Positions 1-7,425 of a stretch of DNA of 19,293 nt are shown one piece after another; the first letter of the stretch is position 1; each line of letters begins with the position of its first letter. The notes below the pieces were generated by a model, which saw only the letters and a list, made by a program, of their open reading frames with translations, did no database searches and was not told where the DNA came from. Both the position numbers and the translations under genes were made by a program. Source of the DNA: GCA-2687515 sp963582805 (GTDB taxonomy: Bacteria; Pseudomonadota; Alphaproteobacteria; Rhodospirillales; UBA2165); the NCBI GenBank assembly GCA_963582805.1, contig CAUZTZ010000037.1, positions 1-19,293 on the forward strand. The letters run 5' to 3'.

Positions 1-897
1 GAGGACGAAGGCCTGGCGCATGGCCTGAAAGAAGCGGCCGTTGCGAATATCGGGATAGACCGAACCGTAGACCTTAATGCCGCCGATGATGCGCACCAAC
101 GGATCGTCGAATTCCGCGTCCGGGGTTTGGCCATACAATTTACGTTTGGCGGTCAGCGTCAGCATGCGCGCAAAGAATTTCAGGGATTTGTCGTTAAAGA
201 CATTGGTCGGAACGCGCATGATATTTTTGCTTTTACTGTTTTTCCAACCCGCATAGCGGTGATAGCGCCCGCCGGTATACAGCTCGTAAGCGTCCACCGC
301 GTCCAGATAGATGCGCGCCATGGGATCTTGGGCAAGCGCCGCCTGGATAATCTCGCCAAAGCGCCGGCGCATAATCTCGGCGCCCCGGTCATCGACCAGC
401 CGGCCGAGGGTTATGTCCGGGATTAACGCGGCTCCGTCATCACCGGCCTTAACCGGCAGCGCCGAAAGCTTGCCTTCGTTGCAGGACAGACGCGCCACCC
501 GCCAGTCTTTCAAGCGTTGGTCCAACACGGCGCGCGAAATTTGATCGAGGCCGGCGCGCAATTTGCGGGTGATGGGTTTGGCCGCCTTGTCGCCGGAGCG
601 AAAGGCAAGTTCGGACCACAATGTGGCGCCCGATTTGGATTTTGGAAGGCCCACGCCATCGCGCAGCATAATCGCCAGATGCCGTTGCGCCGGGCCATGA
701 CCGGCATCGGCGAGCATTTTTATGCCGGCCACGGCGCGGCCATATTTCTTGGCTTTGAGAAGCGCCGCCGCCTGGCCATATGCGGCGGTGATATCCGCCG
801 ACGAACACGCCGCCGCTTGCGCCCGGCCGGCGCCCATGGGGCCCGTGGCGGCGATGGCAACAGATATGGTCAGGATCACCCAGCTGCGTACAAAAAT
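1..897 (-). CDS. Secreted Sel1-repeat protein, C-terminus cut by window edge
   Basis: The minus-strand frame is open from 897 to the left edge (299 codons) with no stop. It begins with a signal-peptide-like stretch: Arg near residue 4, then a hydrophobic run (WVILTISVAIAATG) and an AQA-type cleavage region near residues 27-29, so the product is probably exported. Residues of about 35-100 match Sel1/TPR-like repeats, with AQRHLAIMLRDGVGLPKS and a following A..W..LA..SGD..A pattern. Sel1 proteins generally act as adaptor scaffolds; the partner here is unknown. The in-frame stop of the upstream J-protein gene is at 916-918, and no ATG, GTG or TTG lies between it and the signal peptide. The best-placed start is ATT at 897 behind GGAGG; the first conventional start, GTG at 879, would remove the positively charged N-region. 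It is the third gene of the VWA/J-protein cluster, 18 bases downstream. Confidence 0.75.
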   Translation of the reverse strand, partial: MFVRSWVILTISVAIAATGPMGAGRAQAAACSSADITAAYGQAAALLKAKKYGRAVAGIKMLADAGHGPAQRHLAIMLRDGVGLPKSKSGATLWSELAFRSGDKAAKPITRKLRAGLDQISRAVLDQRLKDWRVARLSCNEGKLSALPVKAGDDGAALIPDITLGRLVDDRGAEIMRRRFGEIIQAALAQDPMARIYLDAVDAYELYTGGRYHRYAGWKNSKSKNIMRVPTNVFNDKSLKFFARMLTLTAKRKLYGQTPDAEFDDPLVRIIGGIKVYGSVYPDIRNGRFFQAMRQAFVL

Positions 898-904
898 TGC
901 CTTC

Positions 905-909
905 CCTCC
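905..909 (-). promoter_or_regulatory. Ribosome binding site pointing to an ATT start
   Basis: GGAGG lies on the minus strand 7 bases before ATT at 897-895, inside the purine-rich run GGGGAGGGAAGG. The spacing is ideal for ATT, whereas GTG at 879 is about 25 bases away, too far to be served by it. Confidence 0.5.
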
Positions 910-915
910 CCAATT

Positions 916-1665
916 TCAAGTTCCAAGCAGGAAATCCTTGGCTTGATTGATCTTGGTCGCAAGATAGGTGGAGCCACCCTTATCGGGATGGTTTTTGCCC
1001 ATCAATTCGTGATGCGCGCTTTTGATGTCTTCGTCGCTGGACCCCGCTTCAAGGCCGAGGATATCATAGGCTTCTTCGCGCGTCATACCCCCTTGGCCGC
1101 TGCCGCCGCCGGTTCCGGCGTGGCCGCCGGCGCGCGCCTGTTCGCGCCATTCGTCGCCGTGATAGCGGTCCAGATAGGCGCTTAGGACCTGCACGCTTTG
1201 CTCGTCCGCGGACGCCTCGCCAAGCAATTGCAGAATCTCGCCAAGCTCCATGGAACGCAGCGTCCGGCCCGCAAATCGGCCGGCGATGACATCGCCATTC
1301 ATCTCGCCATTGTCATGGTCGAGGATCATGCGCACATAGTCGGTTTCGATTTCCGATGCCTTGCCGGAACCAGAACCGGCGCCCGCGCCAGCACCCGCCG
1401 CGCCGGAGCTGGCCATGCGCGAATAATTCTTGGCCGCCCGCGCCGCCGAGCGGGCGCGCATCAACAAGGGCAGCAGGGCCGGGATCGCCAGCAAGCCCCA
1501 GCCGATGCGCCCAGTAAAGATCAGCGCACCGGCGACCAGAACCACCAGGCTAATGAAAATCCACTTCAAGGTCTTTAAGAGGGTCGATGGCTGGGCGCTG
1601 ACATACCAGCGCGACGCCAGCAGGATTCCGATCAAGACCGCAACGCCTAATACAAGATAGGGCAT
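916..1665 (-). CDS. Membrane-anchored J-domain protein, Tim14/Pam18-like
   Basis: This 249-residue protein has two or three hydrophobic segments at the N-terminus (about residues 3-22, 30-52 and 54-70). A low-complexity Gly/Ala/Ser linker follows near 80-100, then a cytoplasmic middle domain, then a C-terminal J domain from about residue 193. The HPD motif that stimulates Hsp70 (DnaK) ATPase is at 226-228. The end of the J domain (HPDKGGS.YLATKIN.AKDFLL) closely follows the mitochondrial import-motor J-protein Tim14/Pam18. The likely role is recruiting DnaK to the inner membrane; the client is unknown. It starts 6 bases after the VWA gene ends, and the Sel1 gene follows 18 bases later, so the three are probably cotranscribed. 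No clear Shine-Dalgarno precedes the ATG, which fits translational coupling. Confidence 0.85.
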   Translation of the reverse strand: MPYLVLGVAVLIGILLASRWYVSAQPSTLLKTLKWIFISLVVLVAGALIFTGRIGWGLLAIPALLPLLMRARSAARAAKNYSRMASSGAAGAGAGAGSGSGKASEIETDYVRMILDHDNGEMNGDVIAGRFAGRTLRSMELGEILQLLGEASADEQSVQVLSAYLDRYHGDEWREQARAGGHAGTGGGSGQGGMTREEAYDILGLEAGSSDEDIKSAHHELMGKNHPDKGGSTYLATKINQAKDFLLGT

Positions 1666-1671
1666 CAGATA

Positions 1672-2379
1672 TTACCCACGCTTGACCTGGTGGGCGATCT
1701 GGCGAACCGCGCCGCCTTCGCTGTTGGCGAGGTTTTCCAGCGCCTTGCGCCCGCCGGCGGCGAACACGGCGACGGCGCGCAACAATTCGCGTAAAGTCTG
1801 GGCGCTGACCGAATCGAACGGGCAATAGGCGCCGTTGGTCAGCTTGGCGATCTGGCGGAAGGCAAATTCGGCAATCGGATCGCCGCCCTCTTGAAACAGA
1901 AATGCCGGGGTGCCGAGGATGCCAAGCTCGCCGGCGACGGCGCCCAGCTTATCGACGTCTTCTTCGACGCAATCGCCGATGAAGATCAGCGCATCCACCT
2001 TGCGTTTCTTGGTTTCGGCAACCGCGTGGCGCAGGACTTTACGCAGCTGGGTTTCACCGGCAAGGCAATAAACACCGGTCATCTGGCGCATCAAGGTATC
2101 TTGATCGGCGGCCCATTTGGTCGCCTTGAACTCGCCAAACCCCCGGTAGAACGCCAACTGGATTTCCAGCCCGCCGAGGCTGGCGGTTTCCTGGAACATC
2201 TCGGCCTGGAGATGGCTGGCGCGGTCCCATGTGGGCTCGCGGCTGGCGGTCGCATCGAGGGCAAAGATCAGGCGGCCCTTTTCCTCGGAGGTTTTCAGCA
2301 CGGGCGTCATCGCAACCTTGCGCAGGAAATCCTGCACCTGATCGTTCGACGCTTTGGCGGGCAGATCGCTTTTACCCAT
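1672..2379 (-). CDS. VWA-domain protein (cytoplasmic)
   Basis: A 235-residue protein without signal peptide or membrane segment. From about residue 35 it shows a von Willebrand factor A fold: strand GRLIFALDATAS carrying the MIDAS metal site as D42-x-T44-x-S46, where Thr replaces the usual first Ser, and a later strand ALIFIGDCVEED supplying an acidic residue. VWA domains bind protein partners through a divalent metal; no catalytic activity is implied. The C-terminal 50 residues are helical and basic. GAGGAG lies 9 bases before ATG 2379 and supports this start. It is the first gene of a leftward cluster with a membrane J-protein and a Sel1-repeat protein, all adaptor-type domains, suggesting a protein-assembly or quality-control function. 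That function is inference from context. Confidence 0.8.
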   Translation of the reverse strand: MGKSDLPAKASNDQVQDFLRKVAMTPVLKTSEEKGRLIFALDATASREPTWDRASHLQAEMFQETASLGGLEIQLAFYRGFGEFKATKWAADQDTLMRQMTGVYCLAGETQLRKVLRHAVAETKKRKVDALIFIGDCVEEDVDKLGAVAGELGILGTPAFLFQEGGDPIAEFAFRQIAKLTNGAYCPFDSVSAQTLRELLRAVAVFAAGGRKALENLANSEGGAVRQIAHQVKRG

Positions 2380-2453
2380 CTCGGCCGGCTCCTCGGGCTC
2401 TGGTTGGCGGGCGCTTCATCGTTGGGCGGGAAGCGCTCCGAGCTTAAAAACTG

Positions 2454-2459
2454 GTTATA
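2454..2459 (-). promoter_or_regulatory. Possible -10 element for the VWA gene cluster
   Basis: TATAAC reads on the minus strand about 75 bases before the VWA start, just past the stem-loop that ends the upstream gene. No good -35 is visible at 16-18 bases, so this is only a candidate. Confidence 0.25.
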
Positions 2460-2470
2460 GCAGGCAATCA

Positions 2471-2507
2471 AAAACCAGGGCGAAAATTCTATATCCGCCC
2501 TGGTTTT
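2471..2507 (-). terminator. Rho-independent terminator of the DUF3179 gene
   Basis: A perfect 12-bp inverted repeat (2471-2482 AAAACCAGGGCG with 2496-2507 CGCCCTGGTTTT) has a 13-base AT-rich loop. Read leftward, the stem ends in TTTTTG. It lies 23 bases after the DUF3179 stop, placing it as that gene's terminator and insulating the VWA cluster. Confidence 0.8.
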
Positions 2508-2529
2508 AAAACAACCGATGTCATCTCAA

Positions 2530-3543
2530 TCAATTGATTTTATGAAGCTTTCCATCGGGCCGGAATGCATTGAACACAAAGGCGAAGGTGACGTCATAAA
2601 CCTCGTCAACCAGACCCTTGTCGGTTTTCCGTTGAACAATCACGTTGCCAACCTCGCGGCCGCGCGCAATGTTGCGGGAATCGAGGGCCGAGTTCTGGCC
2701 TTCCTTCCAAGTCAAGATCAGCGGGCCGGCTACGATTTTCTTATTCTTGCGCAAGAGCGCCATGCTCCAGGCCTGCTTGCCGACCGCGATGACGCGCGCC
2801 ATGGGCGCGATGCCTTCGGGCATTTTGCCCCGATACAGGAACGGTGAGCGGGCAGAATCATAACCGGCATAGGGGTTCATTCCGGCGCGCCCCCGGGACG
2901 CGAATACCGGTTTCAAGACCTTGCCGTCCGGGTGCTTTTTCACGAACCGCTCGAACGATTCGAGCCGGGAGGGGAGCATCTTCAACTGTTTGCCGGTCAT
3001 CTCACCGACGATGCCTTCGCCCAGGAACTGCTGCCACCAGCTATCGGTGTTGCGATCATACATGACCATATCGGAATTGCGCAATTTACCGGAAACGCCG
3101 AATTCCAAAACCTTGCCGTCGAGGCGCGCATCGAACACGATCGACGAATTGCAAAGCGGGCAATAGGTGACGATCACCGGAATGCCGCCGACCCGGTCAT
3201 TGACTATCTCATGGTTCATCAAAATGCCCAGCGGATAGGCGCGCGCATCGCCGTTCAGGCTGAACGAGATGACCGGCACCTTGGCCGCGATGCCCTTGAC
3301 GTCGCTGGCCTTTTCAAACTGGGGTTTGTCGATGGATGGGATGCCGTCTTTTGGCGGCCCGCCGCTCATAATATCGTCAAAGTTGACGGAGGATTTGGAG
3401 AAATCGGTTTTCGGCCATTCGAATTTCCAAATTGCCGGATTGGCCGAAGCGCTGTTAAATCCAATAGAAATCAAAAAAGCGGAAATCAGTCCGGCAGCCA
3501 ACACCGGCGCGATCAATGGCTTAATGCGTGAAAACGAAATCAT
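2530..3543 (-). CDS. DUF3179 domain-containing exported protein
   Basis: A 337-residue protein starting at ATG 3543 behind GAGG. Residues 1-34 form a signal peptide (basic start, hydrophobic run, SASA cleavage before N35), so the mature protein should be periplasmic. DUF3179 hallmarks are clear: DGIPSIDKPQF near residues 67-77, the RAYPLGILMNHEIVND block near 101-116, and TYCPLCNSSIVFDAR with a CPLC pair near 126-129. The family's biochemical function is unknown; the conserved Cys pair suggests metal or redox chemistry, which is inference. It is transcribed alone, divergently from the flavoprotein gene at 3714, and ends at a strong stem-loop. Confidence 0.92.
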   Translation of the reverse strand: MISFSRIKPLIAPVLAAGLISAFLISIGFNSASANPAIWKFEWPKTDFSKSSVNFDDIMSGGPPKDGIPSIDKPQFEKASDVKGIAAKVPVISFSLNGDARAYPLGILMNHEIVNDRVGGIPVIVTYCPLCNSSIVFDARLDGKVLEFGVSGKLRNSDMVMYDRNTDSWWQQFLGEGIVGEMTGKQLKMLPSRLESFERFVKKHPDGKVLKPVFASRGRAGMNPYAGYDSARSPFLYRGKMPEGIAPMARVIAVGKQAWSMALLRKNKKIVAGPLILTWKEGQNSALDSRNIARGREVGNVIVQRKTDKGLVDEVYDVTFAFVFNAFRPDGKLHKIN

Positions 3544-3619
3544 GGCTCATTCCTCTTGCTGCGATCCGCTTTAAGTAGGCACTCGGACCCTAGGCGCGCA
3601 ATTCAAGCTGCATCACATC

Positions 3620-3647
3620 TTGGTGAAACAAAATCATGGAATATGAT
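3620..3647 (+). promoter_or_regulatory. Candidate sigma-70 promoter of the flavoprotein gene
   Basis: TTGGTG at 3620-3625 and TATGAT at 3642-3647 are separated by 16 bases, a good match to the -35/-10 consensus. The predicted transcript would have a leader of about 60 bases. That leader holds a perfect 10-bp palindrome, GATACGTATC (3691-3700), just before the Shine-Dalgarno. Confidence 0.45.
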
Positions 3648-3713
3648 GGCCGGGCGTTTTAATAAGTGGCTTGGCGTTCCGCTTAAATTCGATACGTATC
3701 TTGGAGTAGCATT

Positions 3714-4823
3714 TTGAGCGCGTTGGATAAGATAGACTGCGCCGTGATCGGCGCCGGCGTTGTCGGTCTGGCGGTGGCCCGGGCGATGGCCGCCCAGGGC
3801 CGCGACGTGATTGTTCTGGAATCCGAAGATGCCATCGGCACCGGCACCTCGTCCCGCAATTCAGAAGTTATTCACGCCGGCATCTATTATCCCAAGGGCA
3901 GCCTCAAGGCGCAATTGTGCGTGGCCGGCAAGAAGATGCTGTACCAATATTGCGCGTCCCACGGCGTGCCCCACAAAGCCTGCGGCAAGCTGATCGTCGC
4001 CACCGACGAAGCCCAGCATGAAACTTTGGCCGCGCTCAAACAAAAGGCCGCCGATAACGGCGTCGATGATATCACCTGGATCGAGGGCGCCGATGCCCGC
4101 GCCATGGAGCCGGCGCTTAACACGACGGCGGCGTTGTTGTCGCCGTCATCGGGGCTGATCGACAGCCACGCATTGATGCTGTCCTACCAGGGCGATGCCG
4201 AGGCGGGGGGCATGATGCTGGCATTTCACGCACCAGTTATCGGCGGCGAGGTTACCGATGCGGGCATCGTGATCGAGACCGGCGGACCCAACCCGATGAG
4301 CATTCTTTGCGCGGCGGTGATCAATTGCGGCGGGCTGTTCGCGCAAAAAACAGCCCGCTTGATCCGCGGGCTGGATGCCGGGCACGTCCCCGATTGTTTT
4401 TACGCCAAGGGCAATTATTTTACTTTAAGCGGGCGGGCGCCGTTTACCCATCTCATCTATCCGGTGCCCGAAGAAGGCGGCCTTGGCGTGCATCTGACGC
4501 TGGATATGGCCGGTCAGGCACGGTTCGGCCCGGACGTGGAGTGGGTCGATAAAATCGACTACCAAGTGGACCCCAGCCGCGGCGACAAGTTTTACGGCGC
4601 CGTCCGCACCTATTGGCCGGGGCTGGCCGACGGCGCGCTGGCGGCGGGCTATTCGGGTATTCGGCCGAAATTGGGGGGTCCCGGCACGCCGGCATCGGAT
4701 TTCGTCATCTCAGGGCCGGGCGATCACGGCGTGCAAGGTCTGATTAATCTATTTGGAATAGAATCTCCGGGATTGACGGCATCGCTGGCAATCGCCGAGC
4801 GAGTAGCCGATAGTTTGCAATAG
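3714..4823 (+). CDS. FAD-dependent oxidoreductase, L-2-hydroxyglutarate dehydrogenase-like
   Basis: A 369-residue protein of the DAO/glycine oxidase fold. The N-terminal Rossmann motif GAGVVG (13-18) and the ribose-binding E36 after strand VIVLE bind FAD. The segment TSSRNSEVIHAGIYYPKGS followed by LKA.LCV.G is the signature of L-2-hydroxyglutarate dehydrogenase/oxidase (LhgO/L2HGDH), which converts L-2-hydroxyglutarate to 2-oxoglutarate. The C-terminal GIRPKL and FGIESPGLTASLAIAE also fit. The start is TTG 3714, with GGAG 7 bases upstream; no ATG gives a full N-terminus. Substrate assignment is by family resemblance; bacterial relatives also act on other 2-hydroxy acids. The GH114-like gene follows 17 bases later on the same strand, without evident functional link. 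Confidence 0.88.
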   Translation: MSALDKIDCAVIGAGVVGLAVARAMAAQGRDVIVLESEDAIGTGTSSRNSEVIHAGIYYPKGSLKAQLCVAGKKMLYQYCASHGVPHKACGKLIVATDEAQHETLAALKQKAADNGVDDITWIEGADARAMEPALNTTAALLSPSSGLIDSHALMLSYQGDAEAGGMMLAFHAPVIGGEVTDAGIVIETGGPNPMSILCAAVINCGGLFAQKTARLIRGLDAGHVPDCFYAKGNYFTLSGRAPFTHLIYPVPEEGGLGVHLTLDMAGQARFGPDVEWVDKIDYQVDPSRGDKFYGAVRTYWPGLADGALAAGYSGIRPKLGGPGTPASDFVISGPGDHGVQGLINLFGIESPGLTASLAIAERVADSLQ

Positions 4824-4840
4824 AGGATGATCTGATCTGC

Positions 4841-5959
4841 ATGAGGCCTAAAAAGATGAAACCGGGACGCAACGCATCCGTAGTCTTGATTGCCCTTACC
4901 GCCCTGTTCGCCACATCGCTGGTCAGCGGCGCCCTCGCCCAGCAGCCGGGCGGCATCCGCGCTCAGGGCAAGGACGTCAACCGCGACCGCCAGCAGAACC
5001 AGCCGAGACGAGCAAATTCGGCATCGCTGGTCGATGCGCGCCAGGAAATGCGCAAGCTGATCCGCGAAATCAGTTCTGTTTCCAGGCGCGCCAATCGCAA
5101 CTTCGTGGTCATTACCATGGGCGGGCTGGAGCTGACCGAAAAGACCGATGCGGTGGACGCCACCCGCAAATCGCCGGCCACCACCTATATGGGGTCCATC
5201 GACGGCATCATCGTGCGCTCGTTGAATATGCACCCGCCGGAGGGCGGCAAGCGGGAAACGCGGACCGACAAAAAAGTTCGCGATGAGATGGTGCGTATGG
5301 CGGACTTGGCAAAACGGCGCGGCCTTCGCATCATGGTCGCCGATTACGCCAAAACGCCGAGCATGATCACCGAATCGATCAATCTCAACAAAGCCAAGGG
5401 CTATTTGCCTTTTTTCGCGGATAACCCGGAATTCCGGTTTGATACCATCCCGGCCTTTCCGAAACGCCCGTTCCGCGAAAATTCGAAAAATATCACCGGG
5501 CTGAAGTTCGCTCAAAATATTCTGTTTTTGAACGATTCGTCCCGCTATGACGACCGCGATAATTTCGTGCTGGCCCTCAACGATACCAATTTCGACGCGG
5601 TCGTCGTCGATGTCTATCATCGCGGCCGTACCGCGTTTCAGCGCACCCATGTGCGCGGCATGAAATTCAAGAAGCTGGGCGCCAAACGCCTCGCGCTGGC
5701 CTATATGAATGTGGGCCGGGCAGACACATCCCGCTATTATTGGAAACCGGGCTGGCGCGAAGGACGGCCGAGCTTTCTCGGCTCACCCGTGCTCGGCGAG
5801 CCGGACAAACATTATGTTCAATATTGGAACCCGGCCTGGAAAAAGATCATCACCGGCGACACCAAGTCCTATGCTTACGGCATTATCGCCCAGGGCTATG
5901 ACGGGGTGGTGATCGATGGCGTCGATTCGTACCTGTTCTTCGAAGGCACCACGCAATAG
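4841..5959 (+). CDS. Secreted GH114/TM1410-like putative glycoside hydrolase
   Basis: A 372-residue protein with a signal peptide: basic residues 1-10, a hydrophobic core to about 30, and ALA cleavage before Q34. The mature part looks like the TIM-barrel endo-alpha-1,4-polygalactosaminidase family (MJ1477/TM1410, GH114). Signatures are ALAYMNVGRADTSRYYW near residues 284-300, HYVQYWNPAWKKII near 324-337, and a terminal GYDGVVIDGVDSYLFFE carrying acidic residues at the expected barrel ends. The long insert near residues 100-240 is not assigned. The likely substrate is an exported polysaccharide rich in galactosamine, but this is family inference. ATG 4841 and ATG 4856 are both possible; the latter has AGG 9 bases upstream and would give 367 residues. 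It is probably cotranscribed with the flavoprotein gene and converges on the next gene with a 9-base gap. Confidence 0.8.
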   Translation: MRPKKMKPGRNASVVLIALTALFATSLVSGALAQQPGGIRAQGKDVNRDRQQNQPRRANSASLVDARQEMRKLIREISSVSRRANRNFVVITMGGLELTEKTDAVDATRKSPATTYMGSIDGIIVRSLNMHPPEGGKRETRTDKKVRDEMVRMADLAKRRGLRIMVADYAKTPSMITESINLNKAKGYLPFFADNPEFRFDTIPAFPKRPFRENSKNITGLKFAQNILFLNDSSRYDDRDNFVLALNDTNFDAVVVDVYHRGRTAFQRTHVRGMKFKKLGAKRLALAYMNVGRADTSRYYWKPGWREGRPSFLGSPVLGEPDKHYVQYWNPAWKKIITGDTKSYAYGIIAQGYDGVVIDGVDSYLFFEGTTQ

Positions 5960-5968
5960 GGTCAAATT

Positions 5969-6205
5969 TTAGTGTGCGAGCGCGCTTAGCTGCTGTACCA
6001 CGAACCCCTGCTCCGGCGGATAGCGGTCCGATATCAGGCGCCTTGCCTGATCTTCGCTTTCCGCCATGACATCTTGGATCTGGACATCCGCCCAGTGATC
6101 GCCGAACAACGCATGGGACCGGTTGTCTTTGACTGCGGCACGAACCTCAGCGTTATAGAGGAACACCTCGAAGGCTATGATATGGTCACTCGAATGTTGC
6201 AGCAT
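5969..6205 (-). CDS. Small conserved hypothetical protein (78 aa)
   Basis: A small soluble acidic protein that I cannot assign to a named family. The composition looks like real coding sequence (AEVRAAVKDNRSHALFGDHW, then ESEDQARRLISDRYPPEQGF), with a helical and acidic centre and no Cys or membrane segment. ATG 6205 is preceded by GGAG at 8 bases, so it is preferred over the in-frame GTG 6226, which lacks a ribosome binding site. It stands alone, tail to tail with the GH114-like gene and downstream of the HPt gene on the same strand (116-base gap). Confidence 0.7.
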   Translation of the reverse strand: MLQHSSDHIIAFEVFLYNAEVRAAVKDNRSHALFGDHWADVQIQDVMAESEDQARRLISDRYPPEQGFVVQQLSALAH

Positions 6206-6321
6206 TATCGCTTCTCCGCTCAACACTAGCGTCTATGATGCGCTGCCTTGAATCTTAAGGAGCGAAAATTAACAAATGATTGCGGTGAAAATGCGGTTTT
6301 TCGGTGGCACGCGCCGGTTTA

Positions 6322-6807
6322 TCAGCTCCGCTTTTCGATAACCTTTTCAAGGCCGGTCAAAAGCTGATCGCCAATGGCGCCGCCATCGCCGGTCAAGGCC
6401 TGGGCGATGACCAATTGCAGGGCGTTGATATGCAACCCGATCACCTCGACGGCGCCCGCATCCACGGCCTTTTCGCGCTTGTCGATGAAGGCGCAAAGCT
6501 GGCCGCCGATGATGGTCATCAAGGGATAATCGAAGCTGCCGCCCTGGCCTTTGATGTCGTGGGATATCTGGAATATATCCTGGGCCAGCTTGTCGTTGTC
6601 GCCGCTGCCATCCTTCATTCCGGCGAACACGCCTTCGAGGCGCTTGATGTCGTCCTTGGCCCAATTCACGTAGTCACCGGCCAAATCCGAAATCACCGTT
6701 TCGGCGCGCTCAAGGGCGGCGGCATCGACCGCGCCGGGTCCGCCAACGGTCACCTTCTGGCTCAGCGTGTTGGGGGGCTTGATGACTTTACCTGCTTGAT
6801 CGCTCAT
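6322..6807 (-). CDS. Stand-alone HPt phosphotransfer protein
   Basis: A 161-residue soluble protein. The segment FQISHDIKGQGGSFDYPLM carries the HPt signature HxxKGxxxxxG with phospho-acceptor H83 and K86; flanking predicted helices (about 27-65 and 90-150) fit the four-helix bundle. HPt proteins shuttle phosphoryl groups between a response-regulator receiver and a histidine kinase. There is no kinase or receiver domain attached and none encoded nearby, so its partners are elsewhere. The ATG at 6807 (MSDQAG) gives the expected soluble N-terminus. An in-frame ATG at 6876 would add 23 residues of unlikely composition, lacks a Shine-Dalgarno and overlaps a -10-like TACTAT, so it is rejected as the start. 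Confidence 0.78.
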   Translation of the reverse strand: MSDQAGKVIKPPNTLSQKVTVGGPGAVDAAALERAETVISDLAGDYVNWAKDDIKRLEGVFAGMKDGSGDNDKLAQDIFQISHDIKGQGGSFDYPLMTIIGGQLCAFIDKREKAVDAGAVEVIGLHINALQLVIAQALTGDGGAIGDQLLTGLEKVIEKRS

Positions 6808-6884
6808 CGAATAATTGCCTGTGTCTGAAGTGGGAGCACGCGCCGGGCCAGCCCCGAATGTTTGCAAATAGTACATCGCGCAGC

Positions 6885-6912
6885 GGAATTCAATAACGGT
6901 AAACCGAATTCC
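6885..6912. repeat. Inverted repeat upstream of the HPt gene
   Basis: GGAATTC (6885-6891) and GAATTCC (6906-6912) form a perfect 7-bp inverted repeat with a 14-base spacer that itself contains CGGTAAACCG, a second nested dyad. It lies about 80-105 bases before the HPt start and could be an operator; no T-run follows on either strand, so it is not a good terminator. Confidence 0.4.
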
Positions 6913-6969
6913 TCTGACACTGGTAACTTAGGTTCGGAAAAAAGTAAATTTAGAATTTATTCCAAGATT

Positions 6970-7410
6970 TCAAATCAATCCCAATTCGCGCAATTCATCG
7001 GCCATTTCCGGCGGCAGGTCTTCGTCGTCGCCGGCCGATTGTTGCAAAATGTCGGCGGGCACATCTTCGCTGCGGAAATAGCGCCAGCCCTGAAACGCCT
7101 TGTGGCGCCGGGGATCGACCAGCACCAATTCCGGATCAAGCTCGATGGCGCAGTAGCGCCGCCCCTCGGCATTGGTGGCGCTTTCGATATTCAGGATTTT
7201 TTGGCGGACCCGGACGTAGCGCTTGACCACCCAATAGATCGAGCCGCCATCGAGCAGTTCGGCGGTGCGCCTCGGCACGTTGCGTGTGCGGGTATACAAA
7301 CGCTTCTTTTTCCGGCCCTTGGCGCTTTGTTGCATGCGCTCGGCCTGGATAGTGCGCAAATGGCCGACGCTTTCGACGCGCACCGCCATGCGCAGGAGAT
7401 GGACAGTCAT
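6970..7410 (-). CDS. DUF1489 family protein
   Basis: A 146-residue protein matching the alphaproteobacterial DUF1489 family over its full length. It shows an N-terminal MTVHLLRMAVRVES, a central TRTRN.PRR..ELLDGGSIYWV.K block at about residues 41-63, RVRQKIL.IE near 67-76, and the terminal AFQGWRYF segment near 105-112. No function is established for the family; it is small, basic in the first half and acidic at the C-terminus, with no signal or membrane segment. The start is fixed by family alignment, since the Shine-Dalgarno is weak. It begins 15 bases after the enoyl-CoA hydratase gene ends and is probably in the same transcript. Confidence 0.92.
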   Translation of the reverse strand: MTVHLLRMAVRVESVGHLRTIQAERMQQSAKGRKKKRLYTRTRNVPRRTAELLDGGSIYWVVKRYVRVRQKILNIESATNAEGRRYCAIELDPELVLVDPRRHKAFQGWRYFRSEDVPADILQQSAGDDEDLPPEMADELRELGLI

Positions 7411-7425
7411 GGTATTTGAATTCCG

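Noticed and set aside
449..919. Minus-strand open frame of 156 codons with Arg/Gly-rich product
   Set aside because: Shadow of the Sel1-repeat gene in another frame; no family pattern, while the Sel1 frame has a signal peptide and repeat motifs.
1381..1410. Gly/Ala-rich tandem codons in the J-protein linker as a repeat element
   Set aside because: Coding low complexity of a flexible linker in frame, not a DNA repeat family.
4724..5650. Minus-strand frame of 308 codons opposite the GH114-like gene
   Set aside because: The plus-strand gene has signal peptide and family motifs; this frame has none.
6861..6868. TTTGCAAA site, like the pccA operator half-site
   Set aside because: A single copy without a partner at 4 bases and not near a propionate gene; likely chance.
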